Source of the DNA: JBCBCP01 sp039817385
GTDB taxonomy: Bacteria; Pseudomonadota; Alphaproteobacteria; Rhodobacterales; Rhodobacteraceae
Assembly: GCA_039817385.1 (NCBI GenBank)
Contig: JBCBVY010000006.1
Location: 248,001 to 312,000, forward strand
Length of the DNA stretch: 64,000 nt
Reading direction: 5' to 3'
Shown here: in pieces, positions 25,095-32,592 of the stretch
Position numbering within the stretch: the first letter of the stretch is position 1
How the letters are laid out: each line of letters starts with the position of its first letter
Notes under the pieces: model-generated
The model's database searches: none
What the model was told of the DNA's origin: nothing
What the model saw: only the letters and a program-made list of their open reading frames with translations
Program-made: the position numbers and the translations under genes

Positions 25095-25805
25095 TTACTT
25101 TGTCAGGCTGGCGATAGCCGCCCGGACACGTTCATCTTCACTTTCGAGGAAACTCGCGCCCATCTCGTAGGCGCGCTGCACCTCGATCATGCGGGCAAGC
25201 TGGCCAATCGGGTCGACATTAGAGGCTTCGGTGAAGCCTTGCAGAACACGGGCCGCCTCCGCAGGGACATAGCCATCATCTGCCCGGAACATCACGCCAT
25301 CTTCGCGCACCATGCCGAGGGGCGTGTTCGGCACCACGAGGCCAATCTGGCCAAGCAGAGCCCCGTCCGCGCTCAGCGTGCCATCGCTCGAAACGGCAAT
25401 TTTCTGACCCGGCGGGATAAAGACCGGCGCGCCGCCCGCATCGAGTACCGGGTACCCGTCATGTGTCACGAGATCGCCCTGCGCATTGGGCGAGAACGAC
25501 CCCGCGCGGGTCAGTCGCTCGCCCAAAGGTGTTTGGATCAGGAAGTAGCCATCACCCTCAATTGCGAAATCGAACGTCCCACCGGTCTGGGATAGCTCGC
25601 CCTGCTGAAACGAGGTCTGTTTGACGTTCCCGTAGCCCATTGAGAGCGAGCCGCCCCCTTCGACAGCCTGGACATATTCCGAAAAGATCAGCCCCTCTTG
25701 CCGAAAGCCGGTCGTCGCGGCGTTCGCGATGTTGTTTGCCAGGATCTGCGTCTCGCGCAGGAGACCCGACTGGCGCGTGATCGTGGTGTAACCCGCGTTA
25801 TCCAT
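25095..25805 (-). CDS. flgF: Proximal rod protein FlgF
   Basis: Proximal rod subunit. It has 236 residues with the N-terminus MDNAGYTTITRQSGLLRETQ, then ANNIANAATTGFRQEGL, and a C-terminus with LARMIEVQRAYEMGASFLES. It is paired with flgG as usual. It follows fliQ by 3 bp and is part of the long reverse operon from flgB. Confidence 0.94.
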   Translation of the reverse strand: MDNAGYTTITRQSGLLRETQILANNIANAATTGFRQEGLIFSEYVQAVEGGGSLSMGYGNVKQTSFQQGELSQTGGTFDFAIEGDGYFLIQTPLGERLTRAGSFSPNAQGDLVTHDGYPVLDAGGAPVFIPPGQKIAVSSDGTLSADGALLGQIGLVVPNTPLGMVREDGVMFRADDGYVPAEAARVLQGFTEASNVDPIGQLARMIEVQRAYEMGASFLESEDERVRAAIASLTK

Positions 25806-25808
25806 GCC

Positions 25809-26078
25809 TCAGCCTCCGACGATCAGTGGGATGATCCGCTCATGAAAGAACGACACGAGCGTTTGGGTCATGAAGCTCATCGAAAGCCAGAACACGATGA
25901 CAATCGCCAGCAGCTTCGGCACAAAGGTCAGCGTCATCTCCTGGATCGAGGTCAGCGCTTGCACAAGCCCGATGGACACACCCGCAAGCAGCGCCGCCGT
26001 CAAGATCGGCAGAGCCACCAGAACGGAGATCCACAACCCCTGACGCATCGTGTCAAAGAAAAGGACTTCGTTCAGCAT
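25809..26078 (-). CDS. fliQ: Export gate protein FliQ
   Basis: Two-helix inner-membrane subunit of the FliPQR gate. The 89 residues are typical. Helix 1 is around 15-40 and helix 2 around 52-75; FVPKLLAIVIVFWLSMSFM and the tail FFHERIIPLIVGG fit. It is encoded here next to fliE rather than next to fliP and fliR, a split gate arrangement within one locus. The start shares a base with the fliE stop. Confidence 0.93.
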   Translation of the reverse strand: MLNEVLFFDTMRQGLWISVLVALPILTAALLAGVSIGLVQALTSIQEMTLTFVPKLLAIVIVFWLSMSFMTQTLVSFFHERIIPLIVGG

Positions 26079-26365
26079 CAGACCGGCATCCTCAGGATTT
26101 CCTGATAGGCTTCGACAACTTTGTTTCGGACGGTTACCGCGGTCTCGACCGCCAGTTCGGTCTGCGCGAGGGCTTGCACCAGGGCATGGGGATCCGCATC
26201 GCCAAGCATGGCCTGTTTGGACACCTGTTCGGAATGCGCGAGCGTTGCGGCAAAATCCATCGCCGTACCGCGCAACGCTTGGCCGATCCCTTCTTGCGGC
26301 ATCGGCTCTGTTGCGGGACGGGCGGCGGCGTAGCGCTCGCCAACAGACAGCATCGAAAGTTCCAT
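26078..26365 (-). CDS. fliE: Hook-basal body protein FliE
   Basis: Adapter between the MS ring and the rod. It has 95 residues, small and helical, with the C-terminal family region QTELAVETAVTVRNKVVEAY followed by QEILRMPV. It lies between flgC and fliQ, the common flgB-flgC-fliE order. The ATG has a GGAGA-type ribosome site. Confidence 0.93.
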   Translation of the reverse strand: MELSMLSVGERYAAARPATEPMPQEGIGQALRGTAMDFAATLAHSEQVSKQAMLGDADPHALVQALAQTELAVETAVTVRNKVVEAYQEILRMPV

Positions 26366-26377
26366 GTTTTCGTCTCC

Positions 26378-26773
26378 TTAGCGGCGCAGCAGGTCGTTCA
26401 GGCTGGACGACATCTTGCGGGCGTTTTCAAACATCTTGAGGTTGGCTTCATAACTGCGCTGCGCCTCGCGCGCGTCGGCCAGTTCGATCATCAGGTTCAC
26501 GTTGGACCCGTCATAGTGGCCCGTGGCATCGGCCAGCGGGTGGCTTGGGTCAAAGATGCGCTCAAGCTCCGTATTACGGTCGAGCCGGACCCGGCCGACC
26601 TCAACACCGCTGGCCGTGTCGCCGGCCCCTAACTCCGTCTCAAAGGGGATCAGTTTGCGGCGATAGCCAGGTGTGTCAGCGTTCGAGATATTCTCCGCCA
26701 GGTGGCGCAAACGCTGCGATTGCGCGGCAAGGCCACTGGCCGAGATCGACAGGGATTTGCTGAACTCGCTCAT
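26378..26773 (-). CDS. flgC: Proximal rod protein FlgC
   Basis: Rod subunit. It has 131 residues with the N-terminus SLSISASGLAAQSQRLRHLA, then ENISNADTPGYRRKLIPF, and the C-terminus LADAREAQRSYEANLKMFEN. It is the second gene of the reverse operon, 6 bp after flgB. Confidence 0.95.
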   Translation of the reverse strand: MSEFSKSLSISASGLAAQSQRLRHLAENISNADTPGYRRKLIPFETELGAGDTASGVEVGRVRLDRNTELERIFDPSHPLADATGHYDGSNVNLMIELADAREAQRSYEANLKMFENARKMSSSLNDLLRR

Positions 26774-26779
26774 CTACAC

Positions 26780-27163
26780 CTACCTCCGCCCAAGCGTTGC
26801 GTGCAGGACAGTCAACGCAGATTTGTAGATCTGAAGCGCGCGATCATGCTGGCGCACGGCGTCGACACTGGCGAGCATTTCGCGCTCGACCGACACGGCG
26901 TTCCCATCGGGCGAGGCGTGATCGCGCAGTTCCACCGGACGCACAGAGCCAGCATCCACCGCACCGTGAAGATGTTCAGGCCGTGTTGCCTTCTGAAGGT
27001 CTGACGCGTCCGGCGCGTAGCTCGCCTTAAAGTCGGGCAAGCGCATCGGGACGTAACCGGGTGTGTCTGCGTTCGCGACATTTTGCGAGATCATCGCTTG
27101 GCTGCGTCCGGCGTGCTGCGCCATCGCTTGCGATATCTGGAATACTTCCAGGTTCTGGAACAT
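26780..27163 (-). CDS. flgB: Proximal rod protein FlgB
   Basis: Rod subunit. It has 127 residues from the ATG at 27161-27163, which has a GGGAGAA ribosome site. The open frame extends 79 codons further upstream but runs antisense into fliI, so the extension is rejected. The signature SQNVANADTPGYVPMRLPDF is present. First gene of the nine-gene reverse operon ending with the second fliL, divergent from fliI with an 81-bp control region. Confidence 0.94.
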   Translation of the reverse strand: MFQNLEVFQISQAMAQHAGRSQAMISQNVANADTPGYVPMRLPDFKASYAPDASDLQKATRPEHLHGAVDAGSVRPVELRDHASPDGNAVSVEREMLASVDAVRQHDRALQIYKSALTVLHATLGRR

Positions 27164-27244
27164 CGGGGATTCTCCCTCGGCTGATTTCAACCAAGGCTTA
27201 ACTGCGATTCCTTTAGAAACGGTTTGCAGCTGTTGGAGGATGCC

Positions 27245-28618
27245 ATGACGCAAAAATCGGGAACCGGCCACGCCGCCCGCCAGATCGCGCGCCTTTCGCC
27301 CGTGCGCACCGTCGGCCGCGTCACGCGGATCGAAGGTGGGGCGCTGCTTGCGACCGGGTTCGGCGATAGGGCCCGCATTGGGGACCGCGTTGAGGCGCAC
27401 CTGTCATCAGGCCAGTTGCTGACCGGCGAGGTTATTCAACTGTCCAGCGAAGGCGCGCTTGTGCTGCCTGAGGGGTCTTTGGAAGGTGCCGCCCTGGGGG
27501 ACCGGTTAAGGCTGAACGGCCCCGCGGAGATTGCGCCAGACGACAGCTGGATCGGACGCATCATCGACCCGAGCGGTGCGCCAATGGATGATCGCCCGCT
27601 GACAAAGGGGGCCCGGCCGCGCCCACTGCGCGCGCCACCACCACCACCTGCGCAGCGTGCCGCGCTGGGCGCGCGTCTGGAAACTGGTCTCAGTGCGCTG
27701 AACACGGTGCTGCCCATTGTGAAAGGGCAGCGCGTGGGCCTTTTCGCAGGCTCCGGGGTTGGCAAATCCAGCCTGCTCGGCAGCTTGGCGCAGAACATGC
27801 AAGCAGATGTGGTAGTCATCGCGATGATTGGCGAGCGGGGCCGGGAGCTACGGCATTTTGTCGATGACGTTCTGGGGGAGGCGGGGCTGGCACGCGCAGT
27901 GATTGTGGCGTCCACGTCGGACCAGTCCCCCTTGCAGCGCCGCCGCTGTGCCTGGACGGCGATGGCCGTCGCCGAGCATTTCCGGGATGCGGGCAAATCG
28001 GTCCTGCTGCTTGCCGATTCGATCACGCGGTTTGCCGAAGCACACCGTGAGATCGCCGTTGCCGCAGGTGAGGCGCCGGTGCTGCGCGGCTACCCGCCAT
28101 CGACATCGCACCTGATCATGTCACTGTGTGAACGGGCGGGGCCCGGGTTGATTGGCAAAGGCACGATCACGGCGGTTTTCAGCGTGCTTGTTGCGGGCTC
28201 TGACATGGACGAGCCGGTTGCGGACATTCTGCGCGGTGTGCTCGACGGGCATATCGTGCTGAGCCGGGAGATCGCGGAACGCGGACGGTATCCGGCCATC
28301 GATGTGTTGCGCTCCGTTTCAAGAAGCCTGCCCGCCGCTGCGAGCGACGCCGAAAACAAAAGCATCAATTTGGTACGGCGTTTGCTGGGCGTGTATGAGC
28401 GCAATCAAACCATGATCACCGCGGGGCTTTATGCTGCGGGCAGCGATACGGAAATCGACAAGGCAATCGCCGCTTGGTCAGAAATCGATGATTTCCTGGG
28501 ACGCAGCGGCAAGGATGGCGCGCAGGCGTGTTTCAACCGTTTGGCGCTCTTGCTCCGCCGCACCAAAGCTGCGGGTCAACAGCAGCCGGGCAACCCGCAG
28601 CGACCCAGCGCGGCGTGA
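27245..28618 (+). CDS. fliI: Flagellum-specific export ATPase FliI
   Basis: Energises flagellar protein export together with FliH and FliJ. It has 457 residues from the ATG at 27245 (GGAGG upstream); the in-frame TTG at 27224 is unlikely. Walker A is AGSGVGKSSLL (about 168-178), the Walker B region is VLLLADSITRFAEA, and a C-terminal F1-type domain follows. It stands alone on the forward strand, divergent from flgB and convergent with the DUF1217 gene. Confidence 0.96.
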   Translation: MTQKSGTGHAARQIARLSPVRTVGRVTRIEGGALLATGFGDRARIGDRVEAHLSSGQLLTGEVIQLSSEGALVLPEGSLEGAALGDRLRLNGPAEIAPDDSWIGRIIDPSGAPMDDRPLTKGARPRPLRAPPPPPAQRAALGARLETGLSALNTVLPIVKGQRVGLFAGSGVGKSSLLGSLAQNMQADVVVIAMIGERGRELRHFVDDVLGEAGLARAVIVASTSDQSPLQRRRCAWTAMAVAEHFRDAGKSVLLLADSITRFAEAHREIAVAAGEAPVLRGYPPSTSHLIMSLCERAGPGLIGKGTITAVFSVLVAGSDMDEPVADILRGVLDGHIVLSREIAERGRYPAIDVLRSVSRSLPAAASDAENKSINLVRRLLGVYERNQTMITAGLYAAGSDTEIDKAIAAWSEIDDFLGRSGKDGAQACFNRLALLLRRTKAAGQQQPGNPQRPSAA

Positions 28619-28621
28619 CGC

Positions 28622-29410
28622 TTATCCACCGAGCAATTGTAGCGCGATAGATTGGGAGGTGACCGAAGACGTCGCCGCAGCAACTTGCGCGCGCGCAACA
28701 TAGGAGGTCACAAGATCGTCAAGCGCTTTGGGATCTGCAAACTGCGCGGGATCGGACGAGCCAAAGAGTGATTGCGCGCGGTCCTGGAAGACCGTCAATT
28801 GCTGGTCGATGTCGATCTGGCTGAGCGAGGATGGCAACCCCAGGACCGTCTCGAACGCGGAACGTAGCGCCGGTTGACCCATGATGGTGAACCATTTTGC
28901 CGCTTCCGAGCTATCCGCTCCGGACACATCCGGCATGGTACGCTCAAGGTAGAGCGCAAAGCGCATCGTCTCATCGACGTTGCCCGCGGCAACTTCAAAA
29001 GAGTTGGTCAGGTATCGCTCGACTATGCTGTCCGCAAAGCCGGGTTTGGCCGTCTGCGTTATCTCCAAGGGGCCGAAACCAAACGCCTCGGAGAACTCCC
29101 GATAACGGGTGTCAGTGAAGCGGTTGGCCAGCGCGTCCGTGGCCCGCGTCCCTTCGTCCAGCATTTTCTTGATGAAGTACTTATTGTTCAGATCGTCCTG
29201 CAGGCCGAACGCACCTAACGCCACGATCAAGAGCTGGCGGTCGGCCACGAGGTCATCTGCCGTTTTGATTGAGCCGATCTTTTCCTTGAAATGGTCTGTC
29301 TCACGCTGGAGCTGCGGGGCGGCATCAAATGCCTCGCGCTGCGCGGCGTAGGTGTTTTGAAGCAGGCGCCATCCGGACAGACCACCGATCGGCAAAGCAG
29401 GCGTAAACAT
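28622..29410 (-). CDS. DUF1217 flagellar-cluster protein
   Basis: 262 residues, mainly helical, no signal peptide. It has DUF1217 features: FKEKIGSIKTADDLVADRQL, then LIVALGAFGLQDDLNNKYF, and FADSIVERYLTNSFEVAAG. DUF1217 proteins occur in flagellar loci of Rhodobacterales and rhizobia, sometimes fused or adjacent to flagellin genes; the function is not established. The gene follows flbT by 3 bp and ends 3 bp from convergent fliI. Its place in the flagellin unit suggests a role in filament or hook assembly. Confidence 0.85.
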   Translation of the reverse strand: MFTPALPIGGLSGWRLLQNTYAAQREAFDAAPQLQRETDHFKEKIGSIKTADDLVADRQLLIVALGAFGLQDDLNNKYFIKKMLDEGTRATDALANRFTDTRYREFSEAFGFGPLEITQTAKPGFADSIVERYLTNSFEVAAGNVDETMRFALYLERTMPDVSGADSSEAAKWFTIMGQPALRSAFETVLGLPSSLSQIDIDQQLTVFQDRAQSLFGSSDPAQFADPKALDDLVTSYVARAQVAAATSSVTSQSIALQLLGG

Positions 29411-29413
29411 CTC

Positions 29414-29815
29414 TCAGGCCCGCCGTGCGAGCAGGCGATCCTCTCGTGGGATCAGGAGACGAAGCGTCTTGAGGCAAAGGTAGACGTCGCCTTTGACAAA
29501 GGCGCCGCTTGCTTTGCTCAGCGTGGTGCGGCTGTCTGGGTCAAGAAAGACCTGGCTCAGTTCCTCGATCCTGCGCAGAATGTCAGTCCGTGCTGTTTCT
29601 TCGGCGGTGTCACCAGACAGGACCAGTTGAACGGCGTAGCACAACCGGCGGACCGGCGTGGTCGCTTCATCCGGGTGGATCGCGTCCCGCAGGCGCAGGA
29701 TATTTGCGTCCTTGGTCACAATCGACAGCCGGCTGCGGCGATCGCCGTTTTCGATGACCGCACCGTTGATGAGGATACGCTCTTTAGGGCTCAGCTTGAG
29801 AACGAGGCCGCTCAT
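29414..29815 (-). CDS. flbT: Flagellin post-transcriptional regulator FlbT
   Basis: 133 residues. In Caulobacter, FlbT binds flagellin mRNA and limits its translation until the hook is complete. Family features are LVLKLSPKERILINGAVIEN, GDRRSRLSIVTKDANILR and AVQLVLSGDTAEETARTDIL. Its start overlaps the flaF stop by 4 bp. Encoded in the flagellin unit, it can be expected to act on the flagellin transcript next door. The direction of control (activator or repressor) differs between species. Confidence 0.93.
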   Translation of the reverse strand: MSGLVLKLSPKERILINGAVIENGDRRSRLSIVTKDANILRLRDAIHPDEATTPVRRLCYAVQLVLSGDTAEETARTDILRRIEELSQVFLDPDSRTTLSKASGAFVKGDVYLCLKTLRLLIPREDRLLARRA

Positions 29816-30189
29816 GTCGATTGCCCTTCGGTTTTCAGGCCGCGCATCACAGCCACGTTGATTTCGAGCAGAGGGACAACCGGCGCATGTTGCGTCAGCA
29901 CCTTCTGGGTATGTTGCCGCGTAAACTCAGCGAGATACAGGACACGGGCCTTTAACGGCTCCGGCAGGGTGTTGTCCGGCGACAGAACATCCACGGTAAG
30001 CGCCGTCCAAAGCCGCTGGTTGTCGTGCAGCGCTTCGACAAAGCGCGGGAACTGCGTTTTGGCTTTTTGCGCAGTATCGCGCAGCCGGTGTGTAACCTTG
30101 GCGAAAACATCGTATTCAGCGCGGCGGTCGCTTCGTGTTGAAACTGCGTTTTCAGCGTATCCCCGGATGGCAGCAGCGCTTGCGTTCAC
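29812..30189 (-). CDS. flaF: Flagellin assembly regulator FlaF
   Basis: 125 residues. FlaF is needed for flagellin synthesis or secretion in alphaproteobacteria and works opposite FlbT. Family features are a central TQFPRFVEALHDNQRLWTAL, then VDVLSPDNTLPEPLKARVLY, and the flagellin-binding helical C-terminus. The start is a GTG at 30187-30189 with AGGGA upstream; the nearby ATG frame stops at once. It sits between flagellin and flbT. Confidence 0.9.
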   Translation of the reverse strand: MNASAAAIRGYAENAVSTRSDRRAEYDVFAKVTHRLRDTAQKAKTQFPRFVEALHDNQRLWTALTVDVLSPDNTLPEPLKARVLYLAEFTRQHTQKVLTQHAPVVPLLEINVAVMRGLKTEGQST

Positions 30190-30217
30190 GACATTAATCC
30201 CTGTTCAATGACTGGTT

Positions 30218-30246
30218 GGAGCGGGGCGCCGGTTACCCAGCGCTCC
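30218..30246 (-). terminator. Hairpin between flagellin and flaF
   Basis: In the 73-bp gap after the flagellin stop, GGAGCG (30218-30223) pairs with CGCTCC (30241-30246), with smaller GC pairings inside. No T-run follows on the reverse strand, so it is at best an attenuating or mRNA-stabilising structure. It would raise flagellin over FlaF/FlbT. Confidence 0.4.
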
Positions 30247-30262
30247 GTCCCGAGTTTTGTAA

Positions 30263-31636
30263 TTAGCGGAACAGCGACAGGATCGACTGCGGCGCCTGGT
30301 TGGCGATCGACAGAGCCTGAATGCCAAGCTGCTGCTGGGTCTGCAGGGCCTGCAAGCGCGCCGACGCCGCTTCCATATCCGCATCCACCAGCGAGCCAAT
30401 GCCGGAGGTCAGCGAGTCAGTCAGCTGCGAGACGAAGGTGGACTGAGTCTCGATCCGGTTCTGGGCGGAACCGAAAGCCGCAGACGCATCGATCGACTGC
30501 TGGATCAGACCATCAATGGCCGCCAGTGCACCGGTTGCATCGCTTGTGACGTCAATCGTGGACAAAGCGCCAAGGCCGCCAGTCGTTGCGCTGGCACCAG
30601 CGGTACCACCGGTCTGCACCGATGCGTTCCATCCAATGGCAGCGCCCGAGTTGTTGGTAATCTGAATCTCGTTCAGGTTCACGTCGCCAGCCGCGTTCGT
30701 GCTGCTGTTTACCGATGCAGTATAGTCACCCGCATCGGTGGCCGCGCCAAAGAAAGCACTGATCTGGCTTGCGAGGTTGTTGGCCACGTCGGTCGCACCG
30801 TCGGATTCGGACGCCACGTAGGTGAACGTACGGGAACCCGTTGTCTCACCGCCACCAACGACATTGATCGCCAGATCGCTGAGGTGGATCGCGTAGGTGT
30901 TACCCGCTTCCACCGCATCGATGGAGAATGCGACCGTCGTGCCATCCGCGAACGCGTTCGGCGCGTTGGTGGTTTCATCGGTGATGTCCACACCCGCTGC
31001 GTTCAGCGTTGTTCCGGCGGTACCCGTGGTGTCCGCGCCCTCGGCAACCGTTGCGCCGGTCAGCACGGTGAAGTCAGTCGCAACACCGACCAGCGCGCCG
31101 TTAACCGCAGTGCCGACGGTGTCGGTGACAGACAGGTTCTGACGTTCGATATCGATCGTGCTGGAAGATACGCTGCCATCCGTGCTGCGATCGAGCGACG
31201 ACAGGACTTCCATGTCAACGGCGCTGGAGCCGTCGATCAGGTTCTGACCATTGAACTGGGCCGCACCGACAACGGCGCCGATCTGTTCGACATAGGCGTC
31301 GATGTCGCGCTGGATCGCATCACGGTCGACGTTTTCTTCCTGCGCAGAAACGATCAGCTGCTTCATGTCGGTCAGCAGGTCAGTGACCGTTTCGGACGCA
31401 TTGCGCGCAACCGCAACCGTGCTGGTACCAAGCGAAAGGCTTTCGGACACGGCCTTGAACCCTTTGACATCCGATTCCATGACCTTGGAGATGGCCCAGA
31501 CCGCCGCGTTATCCTTTGCGGACCCAACCGATTTACCGGTAGAGATCTCTTCCTGGGTCTTGCTGAGGTCCATGTTGATGGACTTGAGGGTTTGCAGCGC
31601 AACCATTGCGCCGTTGTTCGTGAGAATACTCGACAT
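30263..31636 (-). CDS. fliC: Flagellin
   Basis: Filament subunit. The 457 residues have conserved helical ends: N-terminal MSSILTNNGAMVALQTLKSI, then ISTGKSVGSAKDNAAVWAI; C-terminal LQTQQQLGIQALSIANQAPQ, then SILSLFR. The middle (about 150-370) is Thr/Ala/Gly-rich and variable. AAGGAACA precedes the ATG. Only one flagellin gene is present here. No FliS or FliD gene is visible, which is common in Rhodobacteraceae. FlaF, FlbT and DUF1217 follow it. A CtrA-like site lies 150 bp upstream. Confidence 0.96.
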   Translation of the reverse strand: MSSILTNNGAMVALQTLKSINMDLSKTQEEISTGKSVGSAKDNAAVWAISKVMESDVKGFKAVSESLSLGTSTVAVARNASETVTDLLTDMKQLIVSAQEENVDRDAIQRDIDAYVEQIGAVVGAAQFNGQNLIDGSSAVDMEVLSSLDRSTDGSVSSSTIDIERQNLSVTDTVGTAVNGALVGVATDFTVLTGATVAEGADTTGTAGTTLNAAGVDITDETTNAPNAFADGTTVAFSIDAVEAGNTYAIHLSDLAINVVGGGETTGSRTFTYVASESDGATDVANNLASQISAFFGAATDAGDYTASVNSSTNAAGDVNLNEIQITNNSGAAIGWNASVQTGGTAGASATTGGLGALSTIDVTSDATGALAAIDGLIQQSIDASAAFGSAQNRIETQSTFVSQLTDSLTSGIGSLVDADMEAASARLQALQTQQQLGIQALSIANQAPQSILSLFR

Positions 31637-31785
31637 GCATCTGTTCCTTATGTCGCGGCGCGTTCACGCCTTGTTTCGTCGCGCCCCCCTCGGGACGGAT
31701 CAGGATGCCGTTCTGACGTTTGCAAAGGCGACATGCGCCCTGCGCCACCCATTTCGGATGCAAGTCGAGGTATGCAGCGATTGCC

Positions 31786-31800
31786 CTAACGGAATCCTAA
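31786..31800. promoter_or_regulatory. CtrA-like box (CTAA-N7-CTAA) upstream of flagellin
   Basis: On the reverse strand this reads TTAG-N7-TTAG. Each half is one base from TTAA and the 7-base spacing is conserved. It lies in the 205-bp region between flagellin and the flgN-like gene. The implied leader of about 100-130 bases would be the target of FlbT-type control. Confidence 0.4.
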
Positions 31801-31841
31801 AGCGCCCCCACCGAACAAATAGGATTTGAAACAACTCGAAA

Positions 31842-32198
31842 TCATGCGCGCTTTTCCAGTGAATGATCCTGACGGGATGCAACGCGCGTCCGCTTGCCGC
31901 GTGCGTCATAGGTTTCCAGCGAACCGCGCACGCGGTGCAGTTCGTCCAAGCGTTTGCCAACGGAACGGATACCATCCATCGCCGTGGCCAGCAGCTCTTG
32001 ATTGCGCTGCACACGGGACGAGAGCGATGCCATCGCGCCGGGTTCAACCGCCTGCGTCTCCGACAGCTCGGCAAAGAGCTGCTCTTTCTTTTGCAGCAAC
32101 CGGGCAAGCCCCTCGAAATCCCCGGTCAACAGTGCGCTCCGCTCCGCTTCCAGCAGGTCTTCAAATGTGCGGACGGCCTCTTGGGTTTCAGTTGTCAC
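31842..32198 (-). CDS. FlgN-like flagellar chaperone
   Basis: 118 residues, fully helical and charged, no signal peptide. The pattern (FEDLLEAERSALLTGDFEGL, then LQKKEQLFAEL) resembles FlgN-type chaperones of the hook-associated proteins. The start is a GTG at 32196-32198 with AAGGAGC upstream, overlapping the rod-binding gene by 11 bp. The identification is based on size, helical pattern and locus; there is no diagnostic motif. Confidence 0.6.
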   Translation of the reverse strand: MTTETQEAVRTFEDLLEAERSALLTGDFEGLARLLQKKEQLFAELSETQAVEPGAMASLSSRVQRNQELLATAMDGIRSVGKRLDELHRVRGSLETYDARGKRTRVASRQDHSLEKRA

Positions 32199-32478
32199 GG
32201 TCGCGCTCCTTCAATGATTGGAAAAGGGTTTCTGCAAGCCCGATGCCACCGGCATCCACCATCTTTTCCGCCTGGGCTTGCACCAGGAAGGACGCAAACT
32301 GGTCCTCGCCCGCGCCGCCCCCAAATCTCTCGCGGGATTGGCCAAGCCCAGCGGATTTGAGCATCTCCGCCAGAAATGTCGCCTCCAGCTTCTTGGCCGC
32401 ATCCATGAGCGCAGCATCATTTTGGGCTGGTGATGTACCGGAAGGTATGGCGCTCGGGCCTATGGGTTCTATCGCCAT
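32188..32478 (-). CDS. flgJ: FlgJ-like rod-binding protein (no muramidase domain)
   Basis: 96 residues matching the N-terminal rod-binding domain of FlgJ: AAKKLEATFLAEMLKSAGLG, FGGGAGEDQFASFLVQAQAE, then KMVDAGGIGLAETLFQSL. The C-terminal peptidoglycan hydrolase found in enterobacteria is absent, as in most alphaproteobacteria, so a separate enzyme must open the wall. The ATG at 32476-32478 is favoured over the TTG just before it because of the GGAG spacing. Divergent from fliK. Confidence 0.85.
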   Translation of the reverse strand: MAIEPIGPSAIPSGTSPAQNDAALMDAAKKLEATFLAEMLKSAGLGQSRERFGGGAGEDQFASFLVQAQAEKMVDAGGIGLAETLFQSLKERDRDN

Positions 32479-32592
32479 CAAGATTGCTCCAATTCAAACT
32501 ACTTTTCCGGAGCCTGCATCAAAGCAGTAAAGAAGCAGTAACCGTCATCGGTAATTGTGCGGCGCAACGCGGAAGAATTCCCGGAGACGTAT

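Noticed and set aside
27164..27400. Extension of flgB upstream
   Set aside because: Runs antisense into fliI; the ATG at 27161-27163 has a proper ribosome site and the family start.
32527..32541. GTAA-N7-GTAA before fliK as a fifth CtrA-like site
   Set aside because: Both halves deviate and the stretch is part of a short AAGCAGTAA tandem repeat; too weak to list as a site.
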